A DNA stretch of 64,000 bases from UPXZ01 sp018055865 (GTDB lineage Bacteria; Bacteroidota; Bacteroidia; Bacteroidales; Paludibacteraceae). Both the position numbers and the translations under genes were made by a program. The notes under the pieces were generated by a model. That model saw only the letters and a program-made list of their open reading frames with translations. It searched no databases and was not told the origin of the DNA. Within the stretch, counting starts at the first letter, position 1, and each line of letters begins with the position of its first letter. The stretch is taken from positions 8,708 through 72,707 of the forward strand of contig CAXYWB010000003.1 in the NCBI GenBank assembly GCA_964292695.1. The letters are read 5' to 3'. Below are positions 8,197 to 16,444 of the stretch, piece by piece.

Positions 8197-10554
8197 ATGG
8201 AAGAAAAAGAAAAATTAGCCGAAGAAGTGAATCAGACTCCCGAAGCTGTTGAGGAAACTCCAAAAACTGCTGCTGAAGAAACTCCTGAGGCAGAAGAAAT
8301 CAAAACCGAAGAGCCGGAAGCTTTAGAACCGGAAACTGTTGAAGAAGCAGCAGAAACTGTAGCAGAAACTGCCGAAGCAGAAGCCGTAGAAACTGCCGAA
8401 GAAGTGATTGAAGAAGCTCCTACCGAAAAGAAAGCTAAAAAAGAGAAAGTAGTATTTGAAAAACCTGCCGGCCCTGATGAAGATTTTAACTGGGATGCAT
8501 ACGAAAAAGGGGTTGTACTTTCCGGAAAATCGCATGAAGAATTAGAAAAAGTGTACGACGAAACACTCAATGCCATCAAAGATCACGAAGTGGCAGAAGG
8601 TACCGTTATCTCTATCAACAAACGTGAAGTAGTGGTAAACGTAGGATTCAAATCGGACGGCATAGTGCCAATGAGCGAATTCCGCTACAATCCTGATTTG
8701 AAAGTAGGCGACAAAGTGGAAGTGTACATCGAAAGCCAGGAAGACAAAAAAGGTCAGTTGCTGCTTTCACACAAACAAGCACGCGCAACCCGCAGCTGGG
8801 ATCGTGTAAATTCAGCCCTCGAAAGTCAGGAAGTGGTGAAAGGTTTTGTAAAATGCCGTACCAAAGGCGGTATGATAGTAGATGTATTCGGAATAGAAGC
8901 ATTCTTACCGGGTTCACAGATTGATGTTAAACCGATACGCGATTACGACGTATTTGTTAACAAAACCATGGAATTCAAGGTTATCAAAATCAACCAGGAA
9001 TTCAAAAATGTTGTTGTATCGCACAAAGCGCTTATCGAAGAAGAAATCGAACAACAGAAAAAAGAAATTATCAGTCATCTTCAAAAAGGTCAGGTGCTGG
9101 AAGGTACCGTTAAAAACATCACCTCTTACGGTGTGTTCATTGACCTTGGCGGTGTAGATGGATTGATTCACATCACAGATTTAAGCTGGGGACGCGTTTC
9201 GCATCCCGAAGAAGTGGTATCACTTGATCAGAAACTCAACGTCGTTATCCTTGACTTTGATGATGAGAAAAAACGTATTGCACTTGGTTTGAAGCAACTT
9301 TCACCACACCCTTGGGATGCTCTGAGCGCCGACCTCAAAGTGGGCGACAAAGTAAAAGGCCGCGTTGTGGTAATGGCCGATTACGGTGCATTTGTCGAAA
9401 TTGCTCCGGGAGTAGAAGGGTTGATCCACGTATCGGAAATGAGCTGGTCTCAACACCTGCGCTCTGCTCAGGACTTCCTGAAAGTAGGCGACGAGGTTGA
9501 ATCGGTTATTCTGACACTGGACCGTGACGAACGCAAAATGTCATTGGGTATCAAGCAATTGAAATCCGATCCGTGGAATAACATCGAAGAAAGATATCCG
9601 ATGGGCAGCAAGCATAACGCTAAAGTTCGCAACTTCACCAACTTCGGCGTTTTCGTTGAAATAGAAGAAGGAGTTGATGGTTTGATTCACATCTCAGATT
9701 TGAGTTGGACTAAAAAAATCAAACACCCATCAGAATTTACCCAGATTAATGCCGACATCGAAGTTCAGGTGCTCGAAATCGATAAAGACAACCGCCGTTT
9801 GAGCCTTGGTCACAAACAATTGGAAGAAAATCCCTGGGATGCTCTCGAAAGTCTGTTTGCAGTTGATTCCATTCACGAAGGAATTATAGTCGAAATGATG
9901 GACAAAGGTGCTGTAGTTTCACTGCCTTATGGTGTCGAAGGTTTTGTAACCCCGAAACATTTGGTAAAAGATGACGGTTCACAAGCTCAGGCCGACGAAA
10001 AACTTGAATTCAAAGTAATCGAATTCAACAAGGATGCCAAGCGTATTATTCTTTCACACAGCCGCATTCACGAAGAAGCTAAACGTGCAGAAAGATTGGC
10101 CGAAGGCGGAGACGAAGCTAAAAAAGCAACCAAACGTCCTAAAAAAGAAGAAGTTGCAGCTCCTGCAATAGAAAAAACTACCTTAGGCGACATTCAACAA
10201 CTGGCTGATCTGAAAGATCAAATGGTAAATGAAGCTGCAGTGAAGCTGGCCGCTAAAGAAGCTAAAAAAGTTAAAGCTGCGAAAGAAGCTGAAACAGAAA
10301 AAGAAGCAGAAGCAGTAAAAGAAGTGAAAGCTGAAAAACCTGCAAAAGCTGAAACTGAAGTGAAGGTTGAAACTGAAGTAAAAGCTGAAACTGAAGTAAA
10401 GGTTGAAACTGAAGTGAAGGTTGAAAAAGAAGTAAAAGCTGAAGCAGAAGTAAAAGCTGACGTAACGGTAGCTGAAGTGGTTGAAAATGAAGAGGTTCCG
10501 GCGAAAGCAGAAAAAGCTCCAAAAGCAGAAAAGAAAGAGAAACCTGCAAAATAG
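8197..10554 (+). CDS. rpsA: 30S ribosomal protein S1 with extended acidic and charged tails
   Basis: S1 binds mRNA on the 30S subunit, which matters in a phylum that largely lacks Shine-Dalgarno sites. The 785-residue protein has six S1 domains between about 130 and 635 (signatures such as GVFIDLGGVDGLIHI, GAFVEIAPGVEGLIHV and GVFVEIEEGVDGLIHI, plus degenerate first, second and sixth repeats). An acidic Glu/Ala/Thr tail of about 95 residues precedes the domains and a Lys/Glu/Ala tail of about 150 residues follows. The latter contains six 18-bp tandem repeats encoding (A/V)E(T/K/A)EVK. Typical S1 is 550-600 residues, so both tails are additions. The ATG at 8197 is the first in frame after the promoter. 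Confidence 0.95.
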   Translation: MEEKEKLAEEVNQTPEAVEETPKTAAEETPEAEEIKTEEPEALEPETVEEAAETVAETAEAEAVETAEEVIEEAPTEKKAKKEKVVFEKPAGPDEDFNWDAYEKGVVLSGKSHEELEKVYDETLNAIKDHEVAEGTVISINKREVVVNVGFKSDGIVPMSEFRYNPDLKVGDKVEVYIESQEDKKGQLLLSHKQARATRSWDRVNSALESQEVVKGFVKCRTKGGMIVDVFGIEAFLPGSQIDVKPIRDYDVFVNKTMEFKVIKINQEFKNVVVSHKALIEEEIEQQKKEIISHLQKGQVLEGTVKNITSYGVFIDLGGVDGLIHITDLSWGRVSHPEEVVSLDQKLNVVILDFDDEKKRIALGLKQLSPHPWDALSADLKVGDKVKGRVVVMADYGAFVEIAPGVEGLIHVSEMSWSQHLRSAQDFLKVGDEVESVILTLDRDERKMSLGIKQLKSDPWNNIEERYPMGSKHNAKVRNFTNFGVFVEIEEGVDGLIHISDLSWTKKIKHPSEFTQINADIEVQVLEIDKDNRRLSLGHKQLEENPWDALESLFAVDSIHEGIIVEMMDKGAVVSLPYGVEGFVTPKHLVKDDGSQAQADEKLEFKVIEFNKDAKRIILSHSRIHEEAKRAERLAEGGDEAKKATKRPKKEEVAAPAIEKTTLGDIQQLADLKDQMVNEAAVKLAAKEAKKVKAAKEAETEKEAEAVKEVKAEKPAKAETEVKVETEVKAETEVKVETEVKVEKEVKAEAEVKADVTVAEVVENEEVPAKAEKAPKAEKKEKPAK
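10348..10455 (+). repeat. 18-bp tandem repeat in the rpsA 3' region
   Basis: Six imperfect 18-bp units (GCT/GTT GAA ACT GAA GTA/GTG AA(A/G)) encode alternating AETEVK and VETEVK hexapeptides in the C-terminal tail of S1. The last two units are diverged (VEKEVK, AEAEVK). Confidence 0.9.
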
Positions 10555-10586
10555 AAAGAAGCTTAATTCATCCGAATAATCAAAAG

Positions 10587-10622
10587 AAAAGCTGTACAAT
10601 AAAATTGTACAGCTTTTTTTTT
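10587..10622 (+). terminator. intrinsic terminator after rpsA
   Basis: AAAAGCTGTACAAT and ATTGTACAGCTTTT make a perfect 14-bp stem with a three-base loop, running into a T run. Confidence 0.9.
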
Positions 10623-10628
10623 ATTTTC

Positions 10629-10659
10629 TTTGATAATTTGTAAAAATAATGTATGTTTG
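10629..10659 (+). promoter_or_regulatory. promoter of the small lipoprotein gene
   Basis: TTTG (10629-10632), 19 bp, then TATGTTTG (10652-10659), an exact fit to the Bacteroidetes consensus, 31 bp before the ATG at 10691. Confidence 0.8.
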
Positions 10660-10690
10660 CATACTTATTCAACACTAAAAACAAATAGAT

Positions 10691-11113
10691 ATGAAAAAAT
10701 TACTAATTTTATCACTTGGATTGCTGGTATTGTATTCCTGCAGCAACAATCCGCAAAGCATGGCTGAAAAGGGTGTAAGTAAATACCTGAAGGGCAGCAT
10801 TGCAAAGTACGAACCTGTTTCATTCGGAGCATTGGACACCATTACCGTAGGCGAAGACCCAGTTTACATAGCTGCCAGAGACTCCATGCAAATCTACATG
10901 GATGGATTGAAACAAACTGCAGATCAGTTCAAACTGGCTGAAAATCAGAAAAATGCTAAAAGACTAAAAGCGGTATTGGCCGATCTCGAGAAATTTTATG
11001 AAGGTAAAAAATTCAAAATCAACCATAAATACAAAGCCAACACATCTGAAGGTGTAAACGAAGAAGTTGACAAGGATTTTTTTCTGAACAGCATGTATGA
11101 GGTGGTAGAATAA
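10691..11113 (+). CDS. small hypothetical lipoprotein
   Basis: The 140-residue product begins with a lipoprotein signal, MKKLLILSLGLLVLYSCSNN, with the lipobox cysteine at residue 17. The mature part is hydrophilic, with no motif I recognise, and contains a stretch that repeats the idea DSMQIYMDGLKQTADQFKLAE (probable helix). It is expressed from its own good promoter and closed by its own terminator, so it is a real monocistronic gene. The function is unknown. Confidence 0.85.
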   Translation: MKKLLILSLGLLVLYSCSNNPQSMAEKGVSKYLKGSIAKYEPVSFGALDTITVGEDPVYIAARDSMQIYMDGLKQTADQFKLAENQKNAKRLKAVLADLEKFYEGKKFKINHKYKANTSEGVNEEVDKDFFLNSMYEVVE

Positions 11114-11136
11114 GAAAAATCAGAAGAAAAATTAAG

Positions 11137-11168
11137 AAAGGATTAACGATTGGGTTAGTCCTTTTTTT
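11137..11168 (+). terminator. terminator after the small lipoprotein gene
   Basis: AAAGGATTAAC pairs with GTTAGTCCTTT (one G-T pair; 11137-11164), followed by a T run. Confidence 0.75.
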
Positions 11169-11236
11169 GTTAATGGATGGAGTAAAAAGAACCAACATAA
11201 GCGATTGTTTGGCAAATTGTACCCAAAATAGTAAAT

Positions 11237-11278
11237 AAAAAACCTATACTACTGATATACAGCTGTATAGGTTTTTTT
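11237..11278. terminator. hairpin with flanking A/T runs, downstream of tRNA-Ala
   Basis: AAAAAACCTATAC (11237-11249) pairs with GTATAGGTTTTTT (11265-11277). Read on the minus strand it sits directly after the 3' end of tRNA-Ala and has a T run, so it probably ends that transcript. Confidence 0.7.
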
Positions 11279-11279
11279 G

Positions 11280-11353
11280 TGGAGATTACCGGACTCGAAC
11301 CGGTCACCTCGACACTGCCAGTGTCGCGCTCTAGCCAGATGAGCTAAACCCCC
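11280..11353 (-). tRNA. tRNA-Ala (anticodon GGC)
   Basis: Read on the minus strand, a 7-bp acceptor stem (GGGGGTT with AATCTCC, two G-U pairs), a D arm (GCTC...GAGC), an anticodon stem CGACA/TGTCG around the loop CT-GGC-AG, and a T arm ACCGG-TTCGAGT-CCGGT can all be drawn. The anticodon GGC reads GCC/GCU alanine codons. The 3' CCA is not encoded (ACA follows), as is common in this phylum. Confidence 0.93.
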
Positions 11354-11432
11354 TGATTTCGATTCTAAGTGCAAAGATAACGATTTTTTGGAAATAAAAT
11401 AGTAATTTTGTTCTAAAATAGAAAGAAAAAAT

Positions 11433-11735
11433 ATGCTGATTTATAACACAACCTATCTGGTGGCCGACCGCCAGTACGGACCATGGATCAAATGGCTTCT
11501 CGAAGTTCACATTCCGTTCATGCTTGGCTGCGGTTTTTGCAATCCGCAGGCTGCTAAAATTCTCACTGCCGACAACGAACAGGAAGGAACTTCCATAGCT
11601 GTGCAGTTTCAGATTCAGGATTTTCATCGGCTCAACATCTGGGATGAGGAATATGCAGGGACTCTGCTCAACGAACTATCGGAACGTTTCGGCTCAGATG
11701 TACTTTCTTTTACTACCTTAATGGAATTGCTGTAA
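11433..11735 (+). CDS. DUF4286 family protein
   Basis: A 100-residue soluble protein with the DUF4286 look: MLIYNTTYLV at the start, a WIKWLLEVHIPFML helix, then a ferredoxin-like beta/alpha pattern. No function is known for the family. The stop is three bases before ruvC, so they are co-transcribed; this neighbour relation is common in Bacteroidetes. It may be functionally unrelated to recombination. Confidence 0.8.
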   Translation: MLIYNTTYLVADRQYGPWIKWLLEVHIPFMLGCGFCNPQAAKILTADNEQEGTSIAVQFQIQDFHRLNIWDEEYAGTLLNELSERFGSDVLSFTTLMELL

Positions 11736-11738
11736 TCT

Positions 11739-12317
11739 ATGGCTAAAGATCAGATAATTTTAGGAATTGATCCCGGAACCACTGTGATGGGTTATGGACT
11801 TATCCGCGTTTCGAAAAATCAGCCGGAAATGATAGCCATGGGTGTTCTGGAACTAAAAAAATACATCGACCATTATCATAAACTTCAAAAAATATTCATC
11901 CGGACACTCTCCCTTGTCGATGAATTCAAGCCGGAAAGTCTGGCCATCGAAGCACCTTTTTTCGGGAAAAACGTACAATCCATGCTCAAACTTGGCAGGG
12001 CGCAGGGCTCAGCTATTGCCGCAGCACTGTATCGCGACCTCCCGATATACGAATATGCTCCGTTGAAAATCAAAATGGCCATAACCGGCAACGGACGAGC
12101 CTCGAAAGAGCAGGTAGCTGATATGCTGCGCCGCTACCTGAAAATTTCGGAAGAAGAAATGCTGCCTCAGCTCGATGCAACAGACGGACTGGCTGCCGCT
12201 TATTGCCACTTCCTTCAATCGGGAAATCCAATCTTCGAAGGCGAATACAAAAGCTGGAAAGATTACATCAACAAAAATGAGGAGAAAGTGAAAAGCAATA
12301 CCGGAAGGAAAAAGTGA
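11739..12317 (+). CDS. ruvC: crossover junction endodeoxyribonuclease RuvC
   Basis: RuvC resolves Holliday junctions. The 192-residue protein has the acidic catalytic residues in the expected places: D11 in GIDPGTTVMGYG, E71 in AIEAPFFGKN, and D146/D149 in QLDATDGLAAAYCH. The last 25 residues (Lys/Glu-rich) extend slightly beyond the family core. The start is the ATG three bases after the DUF4286 stop. ruvA and ruvB are not nearby, which is normal for Bacteroidetes. Confidence 0.95.
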   Translation: MAKDQIILGIDPGTTVMGYGLIRVSKNQPEMIAMGVLELKKYIDHYHKLQKIFIRTLSLVDEFKPESLAIEAPFFGKNVQSMLKLGRAQGSAIAAALYRDLPIYEYAPLKIKMAITGNGRASKEQVADMLRRYLKISEEEMLPQLDATDGLAAAYCHFLQSGNPIFEGEYKSWKDYINKNEEKVKSNTGRKK

Positions 12318-12420
12318 AAATGAAAGTATCAGTTACGCTTGAAGTAACTGATACAAAGTTGGATTTTTTACCGAAAAAATTATTTTCTCAGCGCTGTAGT
12401 AATAAGAATCAAAAATTTAC

Positions 12421-12633
12421 TTAATCGTCATCATCCAGCACTTCAAATGCGATTTTGGCATTGATGCGGTATTCTTTGATTTCACCATCTTCAACCACTG
12501 CCGATTGTTCCTGAATGTAAACAGATCGAATGGCTTTCAGTGATTTACTGGCAGCTTTTACTGCGTTTTTGGCGGCATCTTCCCAGCCGGAGTCTGACGA
12601 AGCTAATACTTCAATAACTTTTAATACTGACAT
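12421..12633 (-). CDS. dodecin family flavin-binding protein
   Basis: Dodecins are about 70-residue proteins that assemble into hollow dodecamers storing flavin. The 70-residue product has the fold-defining pattern VLKVIEVLASSDSGWEDA (with the flavin-stacking Trp at 17), NAVKAASKSLKAI helix and YRINAKIAFEVLD last strand. It is a single gene. Confidence 0.88.
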   Translation of the reverse strand: MSVLKVIEVLASSDSGWEDAAKNAVKAASKSLKAIRSVYIQEQSAVVEDGEIKEYRINAKIAFEVLDDDD

Positions 12634-12713
12634 AATAGATAAAGGTTTAATTGTTTGTGTATGAATTTATAACATTTCAAACCACTGAAAAGTTTCGCTC
12701 ACCGTCATATTGA

Positions 12714-12760
12714 AAAAATCAAACCCCTTTGCCTGAAAGCAAAAGGGTTTGATTTTTTTT
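12714..12760. terminator. bidirectional terminator after mmdC
   Basis: AAAAATCAAACCCCTTTGC and GCAAAAGGGTTTGATTTTT form a long stem with A and T runs on both sides, 17 bases after the stop of the biotin carrier gene. It closes the methylmalonyl-CoA operon on the minus strand. Confidence 0.85.
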
Positions 12761-12776
12761 GAGTGAAATAGCTGAA

Positions 12777-13223
12777 TTATTGTATCTCGAACAAAACTTC
12801 ATCCTGCATTACAGGAGTGCCTACAGTAGCGCAAACGCGCACAATGGTACCCGATCTTTCGGCCAGAATGTTGTTTTCCATCTTCATGGATTCCATTACC
12901 ATCAGCACATCGCCTTCTTTGAATGTGTCGCCTGCCTTAACGCTGATTTTCAGCACGTTACCCGGAAGCGGAGCATTGATTGCTTTGGAACTTGGTTTGG
13001 CCGAAATAGGCATGGGAGCCAGTTTTTCTGCCACTTTGTTTTCGCCAGGTATGGTCTTGATGTCCTTGCGCACCAGGATGGGTGTTTTGGGAGTTTGTCT
13101 CTTTTTATGTATGTGAATAGAGTAGGGAGTACCGTTTACTTCTACTTCGGCTACATCATCGTCCACTTCTTTTACGACAACGTTGTATTCTTTTTCGTTT
13201 ATTGAAAATTTATATTTCTTCAT
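12777..13223 (-). CDS. mmdC: biotin carboxyl carrier subunit of methylmalonyl-CoA decarboxylase
   Basis: The 148-residue protein ends in a biotinyl domain with the attachment motif MESMKMEN (biotinyl Lys 114), preceded by a Pro/Lys/Ala-rich linker (about 50-85) and a small N-terminal domain (about 1-40). Such carriers shuttle the carboxyl group between the carboxyltransferase and a membrane decarboxylase (or biotin carboxylase). It is the last gene of the mce operon, 37 bases after the OadG-like gene. Confidence 0.88.
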   Translation of the reverse strand: MKKYKFSINEKEYNVVVKEVDDDVAEVEVNGTPYSIHIHKKRQTPKTPILVRKDIKTIPGENKVAEKLAPMPISAKPSSKAINAPLPGNVLKISVKAGDTFKEGDVLMVMESMKMENNILAERSGTIVRVCATVGTPVMQDEVLFEIQ

Positions 13224-13260
13224 GAGTCATTTATTTTTTTATTCTTTATGTCAAAAAGGA

Positions 13261-13593
13261 TTAACGCTGAGGGTTATTCATACTGTAAATTTTTGAACTC
13301 CAGGGTGAATAGCGTCGTTGGATGCGATCGATGGTAAGCACATTGCTTTCCTCATCGTGAATTTCTTCGCTCGAGTAAAGGTGCAATGCCAGAAAAGCTG
13401 CAACCAATTCGTCGTTTTCCGCTTCGTTTTCTGCAGATACTGCAGTTCCGCTTGCCGATTCCGACATAAAAGCTTCTTTCTGAGATGTCTGTTTTGCCTT
13501 TAATTTATTGTTTCTGTACACTAAAAAAGCCAAAACCGATAAAACCATCAGAAAAGCTATGATTATAAGTATTAATTCGAAACTTAAAAACAT
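13261..13593 (-). CDS. OadG-like small membrane subunit of Na+-pumping decarboxylase
   Basis: A 110-residue protein with one N-terminal membrane helix (about 5-25, LILIIIAFLMVLSVLAFLVY) followed by a hydrophilic tail. The position between carboxyltransferase and biotin carrier genes identifies it as the gamma/delta-type anchor (OadG/MmdD) that holds the complex at the membrane. Sequence similarity alone would be too weak; the call rests on topology and context. Confidence 0.75.
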   Translation of the reverse strand: MFLSFELILIIIAFLMVLSVLAFLVYRNNKLKAKQTSQKEAFMSESASGTAVSAENEAENDELVAAFLALHLYSSEEIHDEESNVLTIDRIQRRYSPWSSKIYSMNNPQR

Positions 13594-13623
13594 GTTTATT
13601 TTGTTTTTTGGGTTGATAGTTGA

Positions 13624-15183
13624 TTATAAAGGCATATTTGCATGTTTGCGTGGAGGATTCAGTACTTTTTTGGTCTGTAAAGCCTCAAAAGCACGGATTA
13701 CACGGAAACGGGTGTTGCGTGGCTCAATTACATCGTCAATGTAGCCGTATGCAGCTGCTTCATAAGGATTTGCAAATTTCTCCTTGTACTCGTTTTCTTT
13801 TTCAGCGATATAAGCTTTTCTTTCAGCTTCGTCGGTCATGGCTGCAATTGTTTTTCCTTCGAGTACTTCAATAGCTCCGCCTGATCCCATTACTGCAATC
13901 TCGGCAGTTGGCCATGCGTAGTTGAAATCGCCGCGAAGTTGCTTGCAGCTCATCACGTCATGTGCTCCGCCGTACGACTTGCGGATAGTAACCGTTACTT
14001 TCGGGATGGTGGCTTCGCCGTAAGCAAATAACAATTTAGCTCCGTTGATAATGATACCGGCGTATTCCTGACCGGATCCGGGAAGAAATCCGGGAACATC
14101 TACCAGCGTAAGTACCGGGATATTAAATGCATCGCAGAAGCGGACAAAACGGGCAGCTTTGCGTGATGCATCCACGTCGAGCACACCGGCCAGGTAGTTG
14201 GGCTGATTGGCTACAATGCCTGTAGAAGCACCGTTTAGTCGGGCAAAACCTACTATAATATTACGGGCATAATGGCGGTGAACTTCAAGAAACTCTCCGT
14301 TGTCCACTATTGCATGTATTACATCCTTCATGTCGTAGGGCTGATTCGGATTGTCGGGAATGATGCTGTTGAGCGAATCTTCCAACCGGTCAATCGGGTC
14401 TTTGGATTTGATTAGCGGCGGCTCTTCCAGGTTGTTCTGAGGCATATAAGAGATGAGCTTGCGGATAAGCATAGAGCCTTCTTCTTCGTCATCTACTTTG
14501 AAGTGAGTAACCCCCGATTTGCGTGCATGAACGTCGGCACCTCCCAGGTCTTCGGTTGTAATATCTTCACCAGTAACCGATTTTACTACTTTTGGGCCGG
14601 TTACGAACATATAGCTGTTTTGCTCGGTCATCAGAATGAAGTCGGTCAAAGCAGGTGAATAAACTGCGCCCCCGGCACAAGGACCGTAAATGGCTGAAAT
14701 TTGAGGTACAACTCCGGATGCTAAAATGTTTCGTTGGAAAATTTCGGCATATCCGGCAAGTGAAGTTACCCCTTCCTGAATTCGGGCTCCGCCCGAATCG
14801 TTGATACCGATAATGGGAGCACCCATTTTCATGGCCATATCCATCACTTTACAGATTTTCTGCGCCATAGTTTCGGAAAGCGAGCCTCCGAATACGGTGA
14901 AGTCTTGTGCAAAAATGAATACAATGCGTCCGTCGATAGTTCCGTGTCCGGTTACAACGCCGTCGCCCATGTATTTTTCTCTTTCAAGGCCGAAATTTGT
15001 ACTTCTGTGTGTCACGAACATATCCAGCTCTTCGAAGCTGCCTTCGTCGAGCAGCATATCGATTCTTTCTCGTGCTGTGAGTTTTCCTTTTTTGTGTTGT
15101 GAAGCAATTCTTTTTTCGCCACCGCCCAATTTGGCCTGTACGCGTTTTTCTATCAGATCTGCTACCTTTTCCTGGTTCTTCAT
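13624..15183 (-). CDS. mmdA: methylmalonyl-CoA decarboxylase alpha / acyl-CoA carboxylase carboxyltransferase
   Basis: The 519-residue carboxyltransferase acts on propionyl-/methylmalonyl-CoA with biotin as the carboxyl carrier. Family signs include DSGGARIQEGV, YGPCAGGAVYSPAL, TGPKVVKSVTGE and LVDVPGFLPGSGQEY, and the usual length of about 515. Together with mce, an OadG-like anchor and a biotin carrier it fits a Na+-translocating decarboxylase of the succinate-propionate pathway. The integral membrane beta subunit (mmdB) is not adjacent. Confidence 0.93.
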   Translation of the reverse strand: MKNQEKVADLIEKRVQAKLGGGEKRIASQHKKGKLTARERIDMLLDEGSFEELDMFVTHRSTNFGLEREKYMGDGVVTGHGTIDGRIVFIFAQDFTVFGGSLSETMAQKICKVMDMAMKMGAPIIGINDSGGARIQEGVTSLAGYAEIFQRNILASGVVPQISAIYGPCAGGAVYSPALTDFILMTEQNSYMFVTGPKVVKSVTGEDITTEDLGGADVHARKSGVTHFKVDDEEEGSMLIRKLISYMPQNNLEEPPLIKSKDPIDRLEDSLNSIIPDNPNQPYDMKDVIHAIVDNGEFLEVHRHYARNIIVGFARLNGASTGIVANQPNYLAGVLDVDASRKAARFVRFCDAFNIPVLTLVDVPGFLPGSGQEYAGIIINGAKLLFAYGEATIPKVTVTIRKSYGGAHDVMSCKQLRGDFNYAWPTAEIAVMGSGGAIEVLEGKTIAAMTDEAERKAYIAEKENEYKEKFANPYEAAAYGYIDDVIEPRNTRFRVIRAFEALQTKKVLNPPRKHANMPL

Positions 15184-15237
15184 GCGATAATTTTGTTTAA
15201 CTTATTTTGTATTTGAATTAATATTTTTCTAAAGAGA

Positions 15238-15657
15238 TTAATCCTGTTTGTTCGGATTTTCGCAAAGTTCGGTCAGCACACCGATAGTTGATTTCGGATG
15301 CAGGAATGCGATGTTCAGTCCTTCGGCTCCTCTACGTGGCTGTTTGTCAATGAGTTGCACCCCGTGAAGTTCGGTTGCTTCCAGTGCTTCTTTCAGACCG
15401 TCTTCCACAGCAAAAGCAATATGGTGAATACCTTCCCCTTTTTTCTCGATAAATTTTCCAACAGGTCCTTCGGGATCAGTTGATTCCAGCAGTTCAATTT
15501 TTGTCTGACCGATTTTCAGAAAAGCAGTTTTCACTTTCTGATCAGCCACTTCTTCTACTGCATAACACTCCAGCCCCAATACCTTTTCATAGAATGGTAA
15601 AGCGGCTTCAATACTTTTTACGGCAATGCCCAAATGTTCGATATGACTTAGTTTCAT
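15238..15657 (-). CDS. mce: methylmalonyl-CoA epimerase
   Basis: The epimerase interconverts (R)- and (S)-methylmalonyl-CoA, joining the B12-dependent mutase to the decarboxylase. The 139-residue vicinal-oxygen-chelate protein has the metal ligands in SHIEHLGIAV, GIHHIAFAV and the terminal GVLTELCE. It is the first gene of the operon mce-mmdA-oadG-like-mmdC; mmdA follows after 54 bases. Confidence 0.93.
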   Translation of the reverse strand: MKLSHIEHLGIAVKSIEAALPFYEKVLGLECYAVEEVADQKVKTAFLKIGQTKIELLESTDPEGPVGKFIEKKGEGIHHIAFAVEDGLKEALEATELHGVQLIDKQPRRGAEGLNIAFLHPKSTIGVLTELCENPNKQD

Positions 15658-15707
15658 AACTAAATAAAATGATGAGTATGTTTTTAATTAACTATTAATT
15701 TTCTCCC

Positions 15708-15752
15708 AAAAAAAAGACGTATAATTACGGAAATATTTCCCTAATTATACGC
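15708..15752 (-). terminator. palindrome with T run between the promoter and mce
   Basis: CGTATAATTA-C-GGAAATATTTCC-C-TAATTATACG (15719-15751 region) is a near-perfect palindrome; on the minus strand it runs into TCTTTTTTTT. It looks like an intrinsic terminator, either ending sufE transcription or acting as an attenuator just downstream of the mce promoter. Confidence 0.65.
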
Positions 15753-15755
15753 TTG

Positions 15756-15785
15756 CAAAATTACTTAATTTAAACGGTATAGCAA
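15756..15785 (-). promoter_or_regulatory. promoter of the mce-mmd operon
   Basis: On the minus strand TTG (15785-15783), 19 bp, then TAATTTTG (15763-15756). The predicted start point falls at the edge of the palindrome at 15719-15751. Confidence 0.65.
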
Positions 15786-15880
15786 TGAAAGAAATTACTT
15801 TTTTAATGCATGGGGAAATCTGTTTTTTTATTGGTTCACAAACAAATTATTCGTAAGAAAAAAGAGTTTTTTTTAATCTG

Positions 15881-16303
15881 TTATTCACTTTTCATTTTGA
15901 AAACGAGTGCATACATTTTCATTTGTTTTACCATGGCCAGCAGTCCGTTGGAGCGGGTGGGCGAGAGATGCTCTTTCAGTCCGATTCTGTCAATAAAGTA
16001 GAGTTCGGTATTGACGATGTCTTCCGGAGTCTGTCCGGAAAGTACCTGAATAAGCAGTGAAACAATCCCTTTTACCAGAATGGCGTCGCTTTCTCCTTCG
16101 AAAACTACCTTTCCGTCCACCAGTTCGGCATTGAGCCACACGCGGCTTTGGCATCCTTCGATGATGTTTTGTGGTATTTTGTACTTTTCGTGCAGAGGTT
16201 GGAGCGAATTTCCCAGGTCTATCAACAGGGCATATTTGTCCATCCAGTCGTCAAACTGACTGAAGTCGGCAATGATTTGGTCTTGTATTTCGTTGATTGT
16301 CAT
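15881..16303 (-). CDS. sufE: sulfur acceptor protein SufE
   Basis: SufE takes persulfide sulfur from SufS and passes it to the SufBCD scaffold for Fe-S cluster assembly. The 140-residue protein has the acceptor cysteine at C51 in EGCQSRVWL and the conserved tail (DRIGLKEHLSPTRSNGLLAM). It follows sufS on the minus strand after 141 bases; sufBCD are elsewhere. Confidence 0.93.
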   Translation of the reverse strand: MTINEIQDQIIADFSQFDDWMDKYALLIDLGNSLQPLHEKYKIPQNIIEGCQSRVWLNAELVDGKVVFEGESDAILVKGIVSLLIQVLSGQTPEDIVNTELYFIDRIGLKEHLSPTRSNGLLAMVKQMKMYALVFKMKSE

Positions 16304-16321
16304 ATAAATATCTGCTCCCTA

Positions 16322-16341
16322 TCTCCTCCTTAAGGGGGAAA
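16322..16341. repeat. C-rich palindromic repeat remnant between sufS and sufE
   Basis: CTCCTCCTTAAGGGGGAAAT resembles the CCCCTTTAGGGGG-type repeat found many times between 45 and 63 kb. It is a single degenerate copy. Confidence 0.45.
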
Positions 16342-16444
16342 TAACTGAGCGTATTTTTTAGTTTATAAAAGTGAGATATAATGTTTTTTTTAATTAGTTA
16401 TATTTTGAATTTACTGCTCCATAGGATGCGACCAATTCCCCTCA

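Noticed and set aside
10183..10599. Phe-rich open frames antisense to the S1 tail
   Set aside because: They are the complement of GAA/AAA-rich codons in rpsA and have no start context or family resemblance.
12326..12354. Hairpin after ruvC (GTATCAGTTAC/GTAACTGATAC) as a terminator
   Set aside because: The stem is good, but no T run follows on either strand, so I could not support termination.
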